Part shown: positions 43,470 to 51,822 of the stretch, in pieces
How the letters are laid out: each line of letters opens with the position of its first letter
Numbering within the stretch: the stretch's first letter is position 1
NCBI GenBank assembly: GCA_963841945.1
Contig: CAWJFC010000012.1
Location: 57,576-121,575 of the forward strand
Direction of reading: 5' to 3'
Source: Acidiflorens sp963841945
GTDB lineage: Bacteria > Acidobacteriota > Terriglobia > Terriglobales > Acidobacteriaceae
Length of the DNA stretch: 64,000 nucleotides
Translations under genes and position numbers: made by a program
The notes under the pieces: model-generated
Told to the model about the DNA's origin: nothing
The model's database searches: none
What the model saw: only the letters and a program-made list of their open reading frames with translations

Positions 43470-45254
43470 CTATTGGCCAGAAGGCGACGCTACTGGTTTG
43501 TCCGCGGCGGGCGGCGTGGCTGGAGCCGTTTTCTCGGGTGCAGACGCCGGCGCGGGCGCCGGAACGGGTGCGGGCGCGCCGAAGCGCGTCAGGAACAGGA
43601 AGAAGGGTGTGACCTCAAAAGGCATCTTCTCGGTGGCGGCGGTGATGGCGACGGGCTTGGTTTTGATGAGTTCAAGCTGATCGGTCCACGGGTCGACTTT
43701 TACGCGGCCGCCGAGCGGGAGCGCGGCAATCTGATCGAGCTTTTTCGGATCGAATTGCGGCGATGAAGTCATGAGCGACGACATGCGAGTGGCATCGCCA
43801 TTGAGCAGGCTGTCGCCGAGGTGGGCGCGAATCAGGTTCTTGAGCTGGGGTGCTCTGGCTTGGACCGCTTTCAGGAAGAGTCCGGCGTTGGCGAGCTTGT
43901 CTTTGTAGGGCGAGTTATTGAGGAGCTCGAGTGCTCTCTTGTCGGCCGCTTCTTCTTCGGTTTTGTCGCGCGCGAAATCCATTCGTTCAAAGGTGCGTTC
44001 GTCGGGGAAGAACATGCGATCGTTAAAGGCCAGCTTGGTGTTGAGATGGTGGCCGAGAACGATGTGGGCGACTTCGTGCGTCAGGATCATGGCCAGGGAG
44101 CCTTCATCGGGCAATACATCGATCATGCCGCGGCTAATGACGATGGTATGGCCGAGGGTGAAGGACTCAAGCGGCGTAGTTAAGAGTACGCGGCACTTGA
44201 TTTCGGGCTGGATGTCGAGATTGTTGGTGACGAGAACATTGTTGACGACGGTCTGCAGTACCTTGTCGATTTCGCCTTCGGGGGCGAGCAGTCCAATGCG
44301 CTGGAGACGATCAAGGACGTTGACTTCGGCCTGGCGTTCCCATTCGCGCTGGGCTTGAACCGGACTGGCATCCTGCGACTTCTGGCTTTGATCCTGGACG
44401 TCCTGGGGCGAGTCGACGGTGATCTCGGTGAACTCTGAGTTGCGGGTGTAATCCTTGAGGTTATAACCCCAGAGGCGCGTCTGCGCCTTGTAGGCCAGGG
44501 AATGGCCGAGGAACGATTTGAAATCGGTCTCCTCGGAATAGATCAGCGAAGGCAGCCACAGGCCCGGCCGAAGATTCTGACGCCAGCTATCGAAGTGGAA
44601 GTAATAGGTGTTGCGCGAGCGCGAGGTATAGGTGCCGTTGAAGCGCACGATGTTGTAATCCTGATCTTCGATCCAGACCCGGCCGATGAAGTGGCCGCCA
44701 CCGGCTTCCTTGTTGGGCGTGACGTCCATCACGATGCAACGGACTTCGCCAAGAAATTCGCGGCGGACGAAGGTGAAGTCGTAATATTTGCGCTGAAAAT
44801 CCTGGTCGAGAATCGCCATCTGAGCGAAGCCGAGCGGGAGATACGTGTTGAAGAGCTTGCCGCCGATCTTCTCCATCACGCGCTTGTGGAGCTTTTCCGA
44901 ACTGGGCGATTTGAAGGTGAGATCGTCGGGCGAGCCGCTGCTCATATCGAGGCGGCCGAGGAAATAGACGTCGCTGGAGGGAACTTGAACGTCGAGGTCT
45001 TTGTCCTGACGGAGATTCTGAATGTAGGTCTCGACCAGCGGATGGAGTTGCTTCATCTGCGCGATGAAGAAGTGCTCGCGCTCGATGGTGCGGTCGATAA
45101 CCTGATCGAAGGTGGCGGCGGCCGCGGAGGCCGATTGCGTGGCGGCGTCGCGCTGGGAGAGCCGCGGATCGGAAGGCTGGGGCTGCGACTGCGCGGCGAG
45201 GAAGGCCGCGGAAACAAGAACGGAAAGAAACACTGCCACGGGGGAGCGTGTCAT
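43470..45254 (-). CDS. M48-family zinc metalloprotease
   Basis: 594 residues with a signal peptide (AVFLSVLVSAAFLAAQ). The N-terminal about 300 residues form a beta-rich domain resembling outer-membrane lipoprotein-sorting proteins (MDVTPNKEAGGGHFIGRVWI, FDSWRQNLRPGLWLPSLIYS). The peptidase domain has HEVAH near residue 392 (H-E-x-x-H) and the third ligand in EEEAADKRALELL. The last about 35 residues are Pro/Ala-rich. M48 proteins of this kind (BepA/LoiP-like) act in periplasmic quality control. The fused N-terminal domain is unusual. It is 53 nt downstream of tonB on the same strand. Confidence 0.9.
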   Translation of the reverse strand: MTRSPVAVFLSVLVSAAFLAAQSQPQPSDPRLSQRDAATQSASAAAATFDQVIDRTIEREHFFIAQMKQLHPLVETYIQNLRQDKDLDVQVPSSDVYFLGRLDMSSGSPDDLTFKSPSSEKLHKRVMEKIGGKLFNTYLPLGFAQMAILDQDFQRKYYDFTFVRREFLGEVRCIVMDVTPNKEAGGGHFIGRVWIEDQDYNIVRFNGTYTSRSRNTYYFHFDSWRQNLRPGLWLPSLIYSEETDFKSFLGHSLAYKAQTRLWGYNLKDYTRNSEFTEITVDSPQDVQDQSQKSQDASPVQAQREWERQAEVNVLDRLQRIGLLAPEGEIDKVLQTVVNNVLVTNNLDIQPEIKCRVLLTTPLESFTLGHTIVISRGMIDVLPDEGSLAMILTHEVAHIVLGHHLNTKLAFNDRMFFPDERTFERMDFARDKTEEEAADKRALELLNNSPYKDKLANAGLFLKAVQARAPQLKNLIRAHLGDSLLNGDATRMSSLMTSSPQFDPKKLDQIAALPLGGRVKVDPWTDQLELIKTKPVAITAATEKMPFEVTPFFLFLTRFGAPAPVPAPAPASAPEKTAPATPPAADKPVASPSGQ

Positions 45255-45307
45255 TTTTAGGTTGATCTCTCCTAAATCTACCGCAGAACCGATGAACCAG
45301 CCCGCAA

Positions 45308-46462
45308 CTATGATGCGAGCTGGAACAAGATATGTAACACGGCCGGAAAATCGGTCGGCTGTCCGTTTCGTAAAGCGGGCTTGAATTGAATTTTTTCGGC
45401 GGCGCGCATGGCGGATTCGTCCAGGCCATGACCGAGCCCGTGCAATACGCCGTTGATCTTGATCTGCCCAGTGGCGGTGAAGATCACGTTGAGGAGCACT
45501 TCGCCCTCAATTTTCAACTGGCGACCCTCGTCGGTATATGCAGGCCGGGGTTTAAAGGTAATCTCGGCGGGAATGGTTTTGGCTTTGGATTCGAGAGCGG
45601 CGGTTTTTGCAACAGGTTTCGCGCTTACCTCGGCTTCGCCAAAACCTGCCTGGCGCACGGTGCCACGGGAGGCGGAAACTTTGCCGGAATCGTCGCCGGT
45701 GGCAACGCCATTGCCGAAGCCGGCGCTGGCGACCACGCCGCGCGCTCCGTGCGGGCCGCCGGTACCGTTGCCATCGCCCGCGCCGCTGGGCATGTCATAG
45801 GCCCCTGCCTGGGCGATGGTGACGGGACGGCCATGGTTATTATCCTGTGCGGGGACGCCGTTGGGATCGCCGAGTCCGCCAGTCTGAACTTTTTGCGGAG
45901 CGGCGGCGATGGTGGGCGTTGCGGAACTTCCGTTCGAGAAAACGTTTGTTTTGACGAGCTGTCGCGGGATGATGGGCTTCACATCCGGCAGAGCTTGCTG
46001 AACGGGAGCCATGGCAACTCTAGGCGGCTGAATGTCGGCGACAACTTCTTTGTGCAGCACGAGCTCGGCGGGAACGCGCAGCGCCTGGGGACGCGGCGTG
46101 ATGGCAGGCTCGATTTTCTCAACTATTTTGGGGGCCGTGAGATTTCTGATCGGCGCCGGTGTTTGTGGCACGGGGACGGGCGTGCTCACGAGGCCGATGA
46201 AGTGATAGTCATGCACCGGCAAGACGAGGATGGCTGGCTGTGCGATGGCGGCGATGACAAAGAGAGCCATGACAGTCGACTGCATGCCATAGCTGATCAC
46301 AAAGCGTCCCCAACGCGTGCGCGGTTCGGGAAGCAGGCCGAGCGTGAGTTGGGCCGGTTGCGAGGCCGCTAAGCGCGGACCGGATTTTGGGGCGGACAAA
46401 TGCGCTTCATCCGAAACAGAAACGCTGGCATCGGAAACTGCAAGCTGCGAACGAGAAGCCAT
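45308..46462 (-). CDS. TonB-family energy transducer
   Basis: 384 residues from ATG 46462 with GGTGAGG upstream. It has an N-terminal cytoplasmic segment, one membrane helix (STVMALFVIAAIAQPAILVL), a long Pro-rich periplasmic linker (VPVPQTPAPIRNLTAPKIVE), and a Gly/Asn/Asp-rich segment. The C-terminal TonB domain carries RPAYTDEGRQLKIEGEVLLN, VIFTATGQIKINGV and AMRAAEKIQFKPALRNGQP. It would couple the ExbBD proton channel to outer-membrane receptors; neither is in the window. Probably co-transcribed with the M48 protease. Confidence 0.9.
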   Translation of the reverse strand: MASRSQLAVSDASVSVSDEAHLSAPKSGPRLAASQPAQLTLGLLPEPRTRWGRFVISYGMQSTVMALFVIAAIAQPAILVLPVHDYHFIGLVSTPVPVPQTPAPIRNLTAPKIVEKIEPAITPRPQALRVPAELVLHKEVVADIQPPRVAMAPVQQALPDVKPIIPRQLVKTNVFSNGSSATPTIAAAPQKVQTGGLGDPNGVPAQDNNHGRPVTIAQAGAYDMPSGAGDGNGTGGPHGARGVVASAGFGNGVATGDDSGKVSASRGTVRQAGFGEAEVSAKPVAKTAALESKAKTIPAEITFKPRPAYTDEGRQLKIEGEVLLNVIFTATGQIKINGVLHGLGHGLDESAMRAAEKIQFKPALRNGQPTDFPAVLHILFQLAS

Positions 46463-46486
46463 AACCGGCACCTCACCAGAACTCGG

Positions 46487-46505
46487 CTGCCGGGTTAACC
46501 GGCAG
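46487..46505. promoter_or_regulatory. Hairpin just upstream of tonB
   Basis: CTGCCGG (46487-46493) pairs with CCGGCAG (46499-46505) over a 5-nt loop, about 25 nt before the tonB start on the - strand. It lies in the leader and may affect translation. Confidence 0.35.
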
Positions 46506-46939
46506 AAGCGCTGAACCCCAAAAACGGCAGTTTTCAGGACTGCGGGAGACGGTTCGAGGAACCCACTTCCGCCCTACTGAAATGCACGCCGAAGGCCAAT
46601 TTTGAAGGAGCCACTCCCCAGTAAGGTGCTGCCCACTAGCGACTTACATGAGGGATGCCTAATGGTAGCAGAGGAGAAAGGCTACCTTGCAAGGTTTTTC
46701 CTATTTAGGACGGGAATTTGGAAATGGGAAGTGCAAGGATTGGAAATGGGAAGCGCAGGAGTTGAGGCAGTGGCTCGCTCCGAGGAACGCAAGCCTTGCG
46801 CCGCTTTTCGTGATCGTTTCGCTCGTCTCAGTGCGAAGAGACTTTGGAGCCCGAATCGCTTTGAAGGGCAGGATTGGGTTCGGAGTTCGCCGGACGGAGT
46901 GGGAAGAGCCAAGTTCACAGGTAGAGAACGGAAGACGAT
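46506..46939. other. Intergenic region with a 22-nt tandem duplication
   Basis: About 430 nt without a convincing gene. A + strand ORF here (46602-46994) has no ribosome site and runs into the HDOD gene on the other strand. TTGGAAATGGGAAGTGCAAG (46718) recurs in tandem at 46740 with two changes; each unit is 22 nt. The sequence also reads in a 7-nt phase (TTTGGAA, ATGGGAA, GTGCAAG). The tonB promoter must lie here, on the - strand. Confidence 0.45.
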
Positions 46940-48199
46940 TCAGGAGTGGATTGCATTTGTCACATCGTGGGCCCAGCGCATCGATTCGTTGTAAGTCTTA
47001 TCCACCAAGTAGAGAGACAGATTCAGTTCCTTCCCTAACTTCGCGACCGTTTCCCAATCACCGGCCTCGCGCGCGATCATCAGGTTGTAGATGGGAGACA
47101 GGAGGGTCTCGCCGCCGCTTTTACCGCCAACTAATTGGCCCTTGGTTAGAGGATCGAGTGCGAGGGTTTCGATGATGATACCGATGGGGACCTCAAGAAT
47201 GGCGTCCATGAGCGAGAGCATGCCCATGATGAAGAGATCGGCTTCGCCGTGCTTTACACGAGGAGCGATGAGTTCACAGAAGCGCGCGCGCACGAGCGAT
47301 GAAAGGATGAGGTCGGAGGGCTTGTTTTGCGCCATGACGAGGGTGGTGGCCATGCCGATCCAGCGCACCAATTCGCGTTCGCCGAGGAGGTTGAGTGCGT
47401 GCCGGATGGAGGTGACGGGAGTGCTCATGCCCATGAGAGGTGAGTTCAAATACCGGAGCAACCGGTAACAGAGCGACGGTTCACCCTTGATCAGATTTTC
47501 GATCTCGAGGAAATCGGTTTGCGGCCGGGAGACGGCCTGGAGCAGTTGCAGGTAGATGGCCTGGTTGCCGGGAATCTGGCGGGCACGCATGCACTCGGGA
47601 TGGCGGAAGAAGTATCCCTGAAATTGCTGGAAGCCGTTTTTCCTGGCAGTTGCGAAACTCTGCGCGGATTCCACCTTGACCGCGATCAGCTGCCGTTCTT
47701 TGTTACTGTATCGGAGGGCCAGGGCGATGGCTTGATCGGGAGGAACAGTCTTGATATCGACCTTGAGGAAATCGGCACAGGGGACGAGCAGTTCGCGTGG
47801 ATCGTCGGGCACGAAGTTGTCGAGGGCGATCGAGTAGCCGCGCTGTTTGAGGTTATGACAAGCGCCGAGCACGGAAGGATCAGGGGGTACATCTGCCTGG
47901 ATTTCAATCACGATGTCGCCCGCCGGCAGAAGGAGAAATAACTCCTTCACGAGCATGTGGCGCGTGCAGTTGATGAAGGCGCGCTTGGAATCGCAGAGGA
48001 CGTCGAGGCCGACGACGTGGAGCGTCTCAATGGCGGTACTGGTGGCGCGTTCGAGGTCGGAGGCGAAGTGAGTTTGCTCGGAATTCTCGCGAAACAGGAG
48101 TTCGTAGCCGGTGACCTGTTCGTCGGCGGAGAGAATGGGCTGGCGCGCGATGCAGGGAGCAGATTTGTCATCGCTGGTGGCGTGCGTCGGGCTGCTCAT
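46940..48199 (-). CDS. HDOD protein with a degenerate EAL domain (YuxH type)
   Basis: 419 residues from ATG 48199 (in-frame starts lie up to 12 codons upstream). Residues about 15-200 are EAL-like: CIARQPILSADEQVTGYELL, VLCDSKRAFINCT, LLLPAGDIVIEIQADV, YSIALDNFVPDDPRELL. The catalytic EAL signature is ELLFR, the E-x-N motif is EIQAD, and DDFG is DNFV, so cyclic-di-GMP hydrolysis is not expected. Residues about 210-410 are an HDOD domain (LIKGEPSLCYRLLRYLNSP, SIRHALNLLGERELVRWIGM). These proteins act as signalling scaffolds in motility or stress control. Confidence 0.9.
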   Translation of the reverse strand: MSSPTHATSDDKSAPCIARQPILSADEQVTGYELLFRENSEQTHFASDLERATSTAIETLHVVGLDVLCDSKRAFINCTRHMLVKELFLLLPAGDIVIEIQADVPPDPSVLGACHNLKQRGYSIALDNFVPDDPRELLVPCADFLKVDIKTVPPDQAIALALRYSNKERQLIAVKVESAQSFATARKNGFQQFQGYFFRHPECMRARQIPGNQAIYLQLLQAVSRPQTDFLEIENLIKGEPSLCYRLLRYLNSPLMGMSTPVTSIRHALNLLGERELVRWIGMATTLVMAQNKPSDLILSSLVRARFCELIAPRVKHGEADLFIMGMLSLMDAILEVPIGIIIETLALDPLTKGQLVGGKSGGETLLSPIYNLMIAREAGDWETVAKLGKELNLSLYLVDKTYNESMRWAHDVTNAIHS

Positions 48200-48349
48200 A
48201 ATCTCTCTTATCGATGATCGGCACAATGGGAGCAAGACTTTAGAGCGGGCCAGGGGGCTTCAAGCCCCGGCCGCAGCGCGGGGACGCCGGGTTCGGAAAC
48301 TACTTTTTCGAATGGATTATTTCGGCACAGCCTATGAAGAGGCCGTTTT

Positions 48350-48640
48350 TTACTCGTCTTCTTCTTCGTCGAGTTTGATGCGCAGCGACTTCAGAAACTT
48401 CAAATCCTGATCGCTGATCTTTAACTCGGGATTGGTGCTGAGCGTGGAAACGAGAGAGGTCTTGTCGGTGGATTGCTCGCCCTGCTTGCTGACGCCGATG
48501 GTCGCTTCGAGGACCAGAAAAATGTCGTAGCCGCCCTCTTTAATACGGGCGACCACTTCGGCGATCTGCTCGGAATCGGAGAGGGAGCCGTTGATCGCTT
48601 CGCCGAGTTCCTTCATGAGCTGCTTCAGTTGCTGATCCAC
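48350..48640 (-). CDS. Small hypothetical acidic protein, 96 residues
   Basis: Start GTG 48640 with GGGGG upstream. It is helical and acidic (MKELGEAINGSLSDSEQIAE, ARIKEGGYDIFLVLEATIG) and ends in a run of Glu/Asp (LDEEEDE). No membrane segment or known family. The isolated frame with start signal and clear stop makes it a likely gene. It is divergent from the next membrane protein. Confidence 0.6.
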   Translation of the reverse strand: MDQQLKQLMKELGEAINGSLSDSEQIAEVVARIKEGGYDIFLVLEATIGVSKQGEQSTDKTSLVSTLSTNPELKISDQDLKFLKSLRIKLDEEEDE

Positions 48641-48740
48641 GAATTCCCCCTATCTTCGAAATGCGGCGTAGCGAGCGTCACAAGCCATTGTGATGTCAGC
48701 CACGGTTATTGTACGCTCGCGCGCTGCTAAAATCGACAGA

Positions 48741-49082
48741 ATGCTCGGGACGCAAAACGCCAGAAAAATTGCGTTGATCGCGAAAGTAGCTGCCCAGCAG
48801 GCGGCGCGGAGCCGCACCGGTTCGGCGGTACTCAAAGGCGTGCGCGCGGCCGCGAGTTCGACGGGCGCGGTGCTGCATCAGCTCTGGCTGGAGGTAACCG
48901 GCTTTACATTTTTAGCGATTGCCGCGTTTGGGGCGATCGCCGGATTTCACGAGTACAGTGAGTATCATGCCGGACGCGAGACGGGGCGGGGACGGTTGAT
49001 TCTGGCGATATGCTTCACGATTTCGTTTGCGTGGTTCGGGCTGAGTTCGTTTGTGCGAATTAAGACGAAGAAAAAGACCTAG
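48741..49082 (+). CDS. Hypothetical membrane protein, 113 residues
   Basis: Start ATG 48741 (MLGTQNARKIALIAKVAAQQ). The basic, Ala-rich N-terminus is followed by two membrane helices (LWLEVTGFTFLAIAAFGAIA and LILAICFTISFAWFGLSSFV) and a Lys-rich C-terminus (VRIKTKKKT). No family recognised. It ends 38 nt before the mutase gene and may share its transcript. Confidence 0.6.
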   Translation: MLGTQNARKIALIAKVAAQQAARSRTGSAVLKGVRAAASSTGAVLHQLWLEVTGFTFLAIAAFGAIAGFHEYSEYHAGRETGRGRLILAICFTISFAWFGLSSFVRIKTKKKT

Positions 49083-49120
49083 AAGGTCGCCGGCCACCGG
49101 TGACGGGTTTGAGATTTCTT

Positions 49121-50755
49121 ATGAGCGATACAACTAAAGCGATGGAGCCACCCGCTAAACCTAAGCCCGTCCTTCCCGAGCAGCAGACCTCTTCTCACAT
49201 TCCCGTCAACCCGCTTTATACGCCGGGCGATCTGTCCGGGTGCGATTACGACCGCGACCTCGGATATCCCGGCGAGTTTCCGTTCACGCGGGGCGTGCAG
49301 GCGACGATGTATCGCGGCCGCCTTTGGACCATGCGGCAGTACGCTGGCATGGGCGACGCCGAGGAATCGAACAAGCGTTACAAGTATCTGCTTGCCAATG
49401 GAACGACAGGACTGTCGGTGGCGTTTGATTTGCCGACGCAAATCGGCCTCGACTCCGACAACCCGCTAGCCATGGGCGAGGTCGGGAAGGTCGGCGTGGC
49501 TATCGATTCCATCGAAGACATGCAGCGGCTGTTCGACGGGATCGACCTGACCGCGATTTCGACATCGATGACCATCAATGCGACGGCGTCAATTTTGCTG
49601 GCGCTTTACGTGGCGGTGGCGCGGCGCGAGGGGCGCGACGTTCGCAAGCTCTCCGGCACAGTGCAGAACGACGTGCTCAAGGAATACATTGCGCGCGGGA
49701 CTTACATTTATCCGCCGCAGGCGGCGATGCGCATCATTACGGACCTGTTTGCGTGGACGAACGAAAATGTGCCCGACTGGAACACGATTTCGATCTCCGG
49801 CTATCACATGCGCGAGGCGGGATCGACGGCGGTGCAGGAAGTGGCGTTCACGCTGGGCAACGGGATTGCGTATGTGGAGGCCGCGATTCGTGCCGGGCTT
49901 GATGTCGATAAATTCGCGCCGCGGCTTTCTTTCTTCTTCAACGCGCACAGCAACTTTCTGGAAGAGGTGGCGAAATTCCGCGCCGCGCGCCGCATGTGGG
50001 CGAAGATCATGCGCGACGGCTTCAAGGCGAAGAACCCGAAATCATGGATGCTGCGCTTTCACACCCAGACTGCCGGCTCAACTCTGACCGCGCAGCAACC
50101 GGAGAACAATATCGTCCGCACGGCGATTCAGGCGATGGCGGCGGTGATGGGCGGCACGCAATCCTTGCATACGAATTCGTTTGATGAGGCGCTGGCGCTG
50201 CCGACGGAAGCCTCGGCCCGCATTGCGCTACGTACGCAGCAGGTGATCGCGTACGAATCGGGGGCGCCACAGACGGTCGATCCGCTGGCGGGTTCATATT
50301 ATGTCGAGGCGCTGACCAACGAAATCGAAAAGCGCGCCGACGACTATCTAGAAAAGATTGCCGCGATGGGCGGGATGCTGAAGGCCATCGAGCGCGGCTA
50401 CGTGCAGCAGGAAATTCAAAACGCCGCCTATGAATATCAGCAGGCCGTGGATCGCGAGCAGGCGATAGTTGTCGGCGTAAACCGCTTCCAGATCGGGGAA
50501 GAGAAGTCGGTTCCGATTCAGCGTATAGATCCAGCGCTCGAACCGAAACAGGTTGAGCGGGTCCGGGCGGTGCGCGCAAAACGCAATCCGGGGACGTGGC
50601 AGGCGGCGATTCGTGCTGTGGAAGACACGGCGCGCACCGGCGAGAATCTTATGCCGCGGATTTTGACTGCGGTTGAAGCGTATGGGACGGTCGGCGAGAT
50701 TTCGGACGCGATGCGGAAGGTCTATGGAGAGTATCGGGAGGCGGTGGTGATTTAG
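49121..50755 (+). CDS. Acyl-CoA mutase large subunit (methylmalonyl-CoA mutase family)
   Basis: 544 residues from ATG 49121. It is the substrate-binding TIM-barrel subunit of a B12-dependent carbon-skeleton mutase: MYRGRLWTMRQYAGMGDAEE, GTTGLSVAFDLPTQIGLDSD, STSMTINATASILLALYVAV, GTYIYPPQAAMRIITDLFAW, SISGYHMREAGSTAVQEVAF, and GGTQSLHTNSFDEALALPTE. There is no cobalamin-binding domain; that must be a separate small subunit elsewhere, as in the archaeal-type enzyme. The arginine of YPPQAAMR is kept. The position that is Tyr in classical methylmalonyl-CoA mutases (R-G-P/V-Y-x-T-M-Y) is Gln here (TRGVQATMY), so isobutyryl- or another acyl-CoA is also possible. Confidence 0.9.
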   Translation: MSDTTKAMEPPAKPKPVLPEQQTSSHIPVNPLYTPGDLSGCDYDRDLGYPGEFPFTRGVQATMYRGRLWTMRQYAGMGDAEESNKRYKYLLANGTTGLSVAFDLPTQIGLDSDNPLAMGEVGKVGVAIDSIEDMQRLFDGIDLTAISTSMTINATASILLALYVAVARREGRDVRKLSGTVQNDVLKEYIARGTYIYPPQAAMRIITDLFAWTNENVPDWNTISISGYHMREAGSTAVQEVAFTLGNGIAYVEAAIRAGLDVDKFAPRLSFFFNAHSNFLEEVAKFRAARRMWAKIMRDGFKAKNPKSWMLRFHTQTAGSTLTAQQPENNIVRTAIQAMAAVMGGTQSLHTNSFDEALALPTEASARIALRTQQVIAYESGAPQTVDPLAGSYYVEALTNEIEKRADDYLEKIAAMGGMLKAIERGYVQQEIQNAAYEYQQAVDREQAIVVGVNRFQIGEEKSVPIQRIDPALEPKQVERVRAVRAKRNPGTWQAAIRAVEDTARTGENLMPRILTAVEAYGTVGEISDAMRKVYGEYREAVVI

Positions 50756-50804
50756 ATTAAGAGCAACGGGCCCATTTGCCTGTAATGAGAAATATAATTT
50801 CGGT

Positions 50805-51296
50805 GTGTATCCATCTAACCAGACAACAGTCCCCGATTTCGAAAGCTTTTCTTCTTCGCTCGTTGGCCTCCCGTTAAGCCGAGTTTGGCAGGGATACGGC
50901 TCGGCGATCTTTCTAGAATTCGGAGACATCCAGCCGAGACGTCGGCATGATGGCTCTCCCGGCAACCCGCGCGGGCAGTGGACGCTCATGATCGAGTGGA
51001 GTTGGCGCATTGAAGGAAAGAGGAAGATTTGGTGCGGGAGTTGGAGTGACGGGGAGCGTTGGCCCCGGGCATTTTCGCGATTGGAGGGAGCAAGGGTCGT
51101 CTCCGTGGCCCTCTTCGGGCGGCTTCCGGAAATCATTGTGAGGCTGTCGAATGGGTTGTCCGTTGTTTCGATGATGACCGCGGAAGGCGATCCTGCTTGG
51201 GGGCTTATACAGCGCTTTGATGGAGGCACAAAGTCCGTCTCCGTACGCTCGGGGAAACTCCACCTGGACACGGGAGTCGGTGACGCGACCTCCTAG
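50805..51296 (+). CDS. Hypothetical protein, 163 residues
   Basis: A beta-rich soluble protein without signal peptide: SLVGLPLSRVWQGYGSAIFL, WTLMIEWSWRIEGKRKIWCG, ARVVSVALFGRLPEIIVRLS, GLSVVSMMTAEGDPAWGLIQ. The pattern 'W-G-x-G-S-A-x-x-L-E-F-G ... S-W-R-I-E ... L-F-G-R-L-P-E' looks like a conserved small bacterial family of unknown function. Start GTG 50805 is uncertain because no ribosome site is visible. It follows the mutase gene on the same strand by 50 nt. Confidence 0.65.
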   Translation: MYPSNQTTVPDFESFSSSLVGLPLSRVWQGYGSAIFLEFGDIQPRRRHDGSPGNPRGQWTLMIEWSWRIEGKRKIWCGSWSDGERWPRAFSRLEGARVVSVALFGRLPEIIVRLSNGLSVVSMMTAEGDPAWGLIQRFDGGTKSVSVRSGKLHLDTGVGDATS

Positions 51297-51353
51297 CCGG
51301 TTGATCGACGAGACGATTTGGGGATTTCCAATGAGAAGGCTTAGCGACCGGTT

Positions 51354-51536
51354 TCAGTCGGCAACTTTGTAATCGCACGCCGAGCGGCAAGGGTCGCAGT
51401 AGAAGAGGCCGTCGGTACACAGGCGGATATCGATTTGCGATTGGCAGAGGACGCAGTATTTCTCGCACTCGCAACGCGCCTCACTCTGTTCACACTGCAT
51501 GCAAACAACACGGCTGGTTCCGGGCTTGGCGGACAT
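51354..51536 (-). CDS. Small cysteine-rich zinc-ribbon-like protein
   Basis: 60 residues from ATG 51536. It has three Cys pairs and further cysteines (VVCMQCEQSEARCECEKYCV, LCQSQIDIRLCTDGLFYCDP, CRSACDY), consistent with two small zinc knuckles. An in-frame upstream extension to 51668 exists but falls in repeat sequence and is not credible. Function unknown, perhaps a protein-protein adaptor. Confidence 0.6.
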   Translation of the reverse strand: MSAKPGTSRVVCMQCEQSEARCECEKYCVLCQSQIDIRLCTDGLFYCDPCRSACDYKVAD

Positions 51537-51597
51537 GGGTTCAGTGTAGAGGGCGGCGGCGGGGCGCGGAATATCACGGAGGTAATGAAAGCAGCTT

Positions 51598-51694
51598 CGA
51601 GCCTCGAGCTCGGAGCTAAGGCCCAACGCCCAAGGGCTAGCGGCCACGGCCAAGACCTGAGAGTCCAAACTGAAAGTCTAAACCTGAGAGTTTA
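51598..51694. repeat. Longest degenerate 7-nt tandem array (about 14 units)
   Basis: Units in order: TCGAGCC, TCGAGCT, CGGAGCT, AAGGCCC, AACGCCC, AAGGGCT, AGCGGCC, ACGGCCA, AGACCTG, AGAGTCC, AAACTGA, AAGTCTA, AACCTGA, GAGTTTA. The units keep the phase but drift in sequence along the array. It lies on the 5' side of the zinc-ribbon gene and upstream of gcvT. Confidence 0.6.
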
Positions 51695-51730
51695 AACCTG
51701 TTAATACCAGTCTGCGCTCCCCGTTTTTCA

Positions 51731-51765
51731 CGCTCGCGACTCGCGACTCGGAGCTTGCGGCTGTG
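51731..51765. repeat. 7-nt tandem array upstream of gcvT
   Basis: CGCTCGC, GACTCGC, GACTCGG, AGCTTGC, GGCTGTG, ending about 58 nt before the gcvT start. No glycine riboswitch is recognisable between it and the gene. Confidence 0.55.
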
Positions 51766-51822
51766 TTACCTTAAACAGTTCCAGATTCGCGGCAGTTAGT
51801 CGCGGTCGGACCGAGGTTTGCC

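Noticed and set aside
46602..46994. 130-codon + strand frame upstream of the HDOD gene
   Set aside because: It crosses a tandem duplication, overlaps the 3' end of a confident gene and has no start signal.
51598..51765. Heptad arrays considered as a CRISPR array
   Set aside because: There are no 20-40 nt identical repeats with unique spacers and no cas gene; the period is 7 nt.
51700..51822. Glycine riboswitch before gcvT
   Set aside because: The upstream region is heptad repeat; the conserved aptamer core was not recognisable. A covariance search would be decisive.
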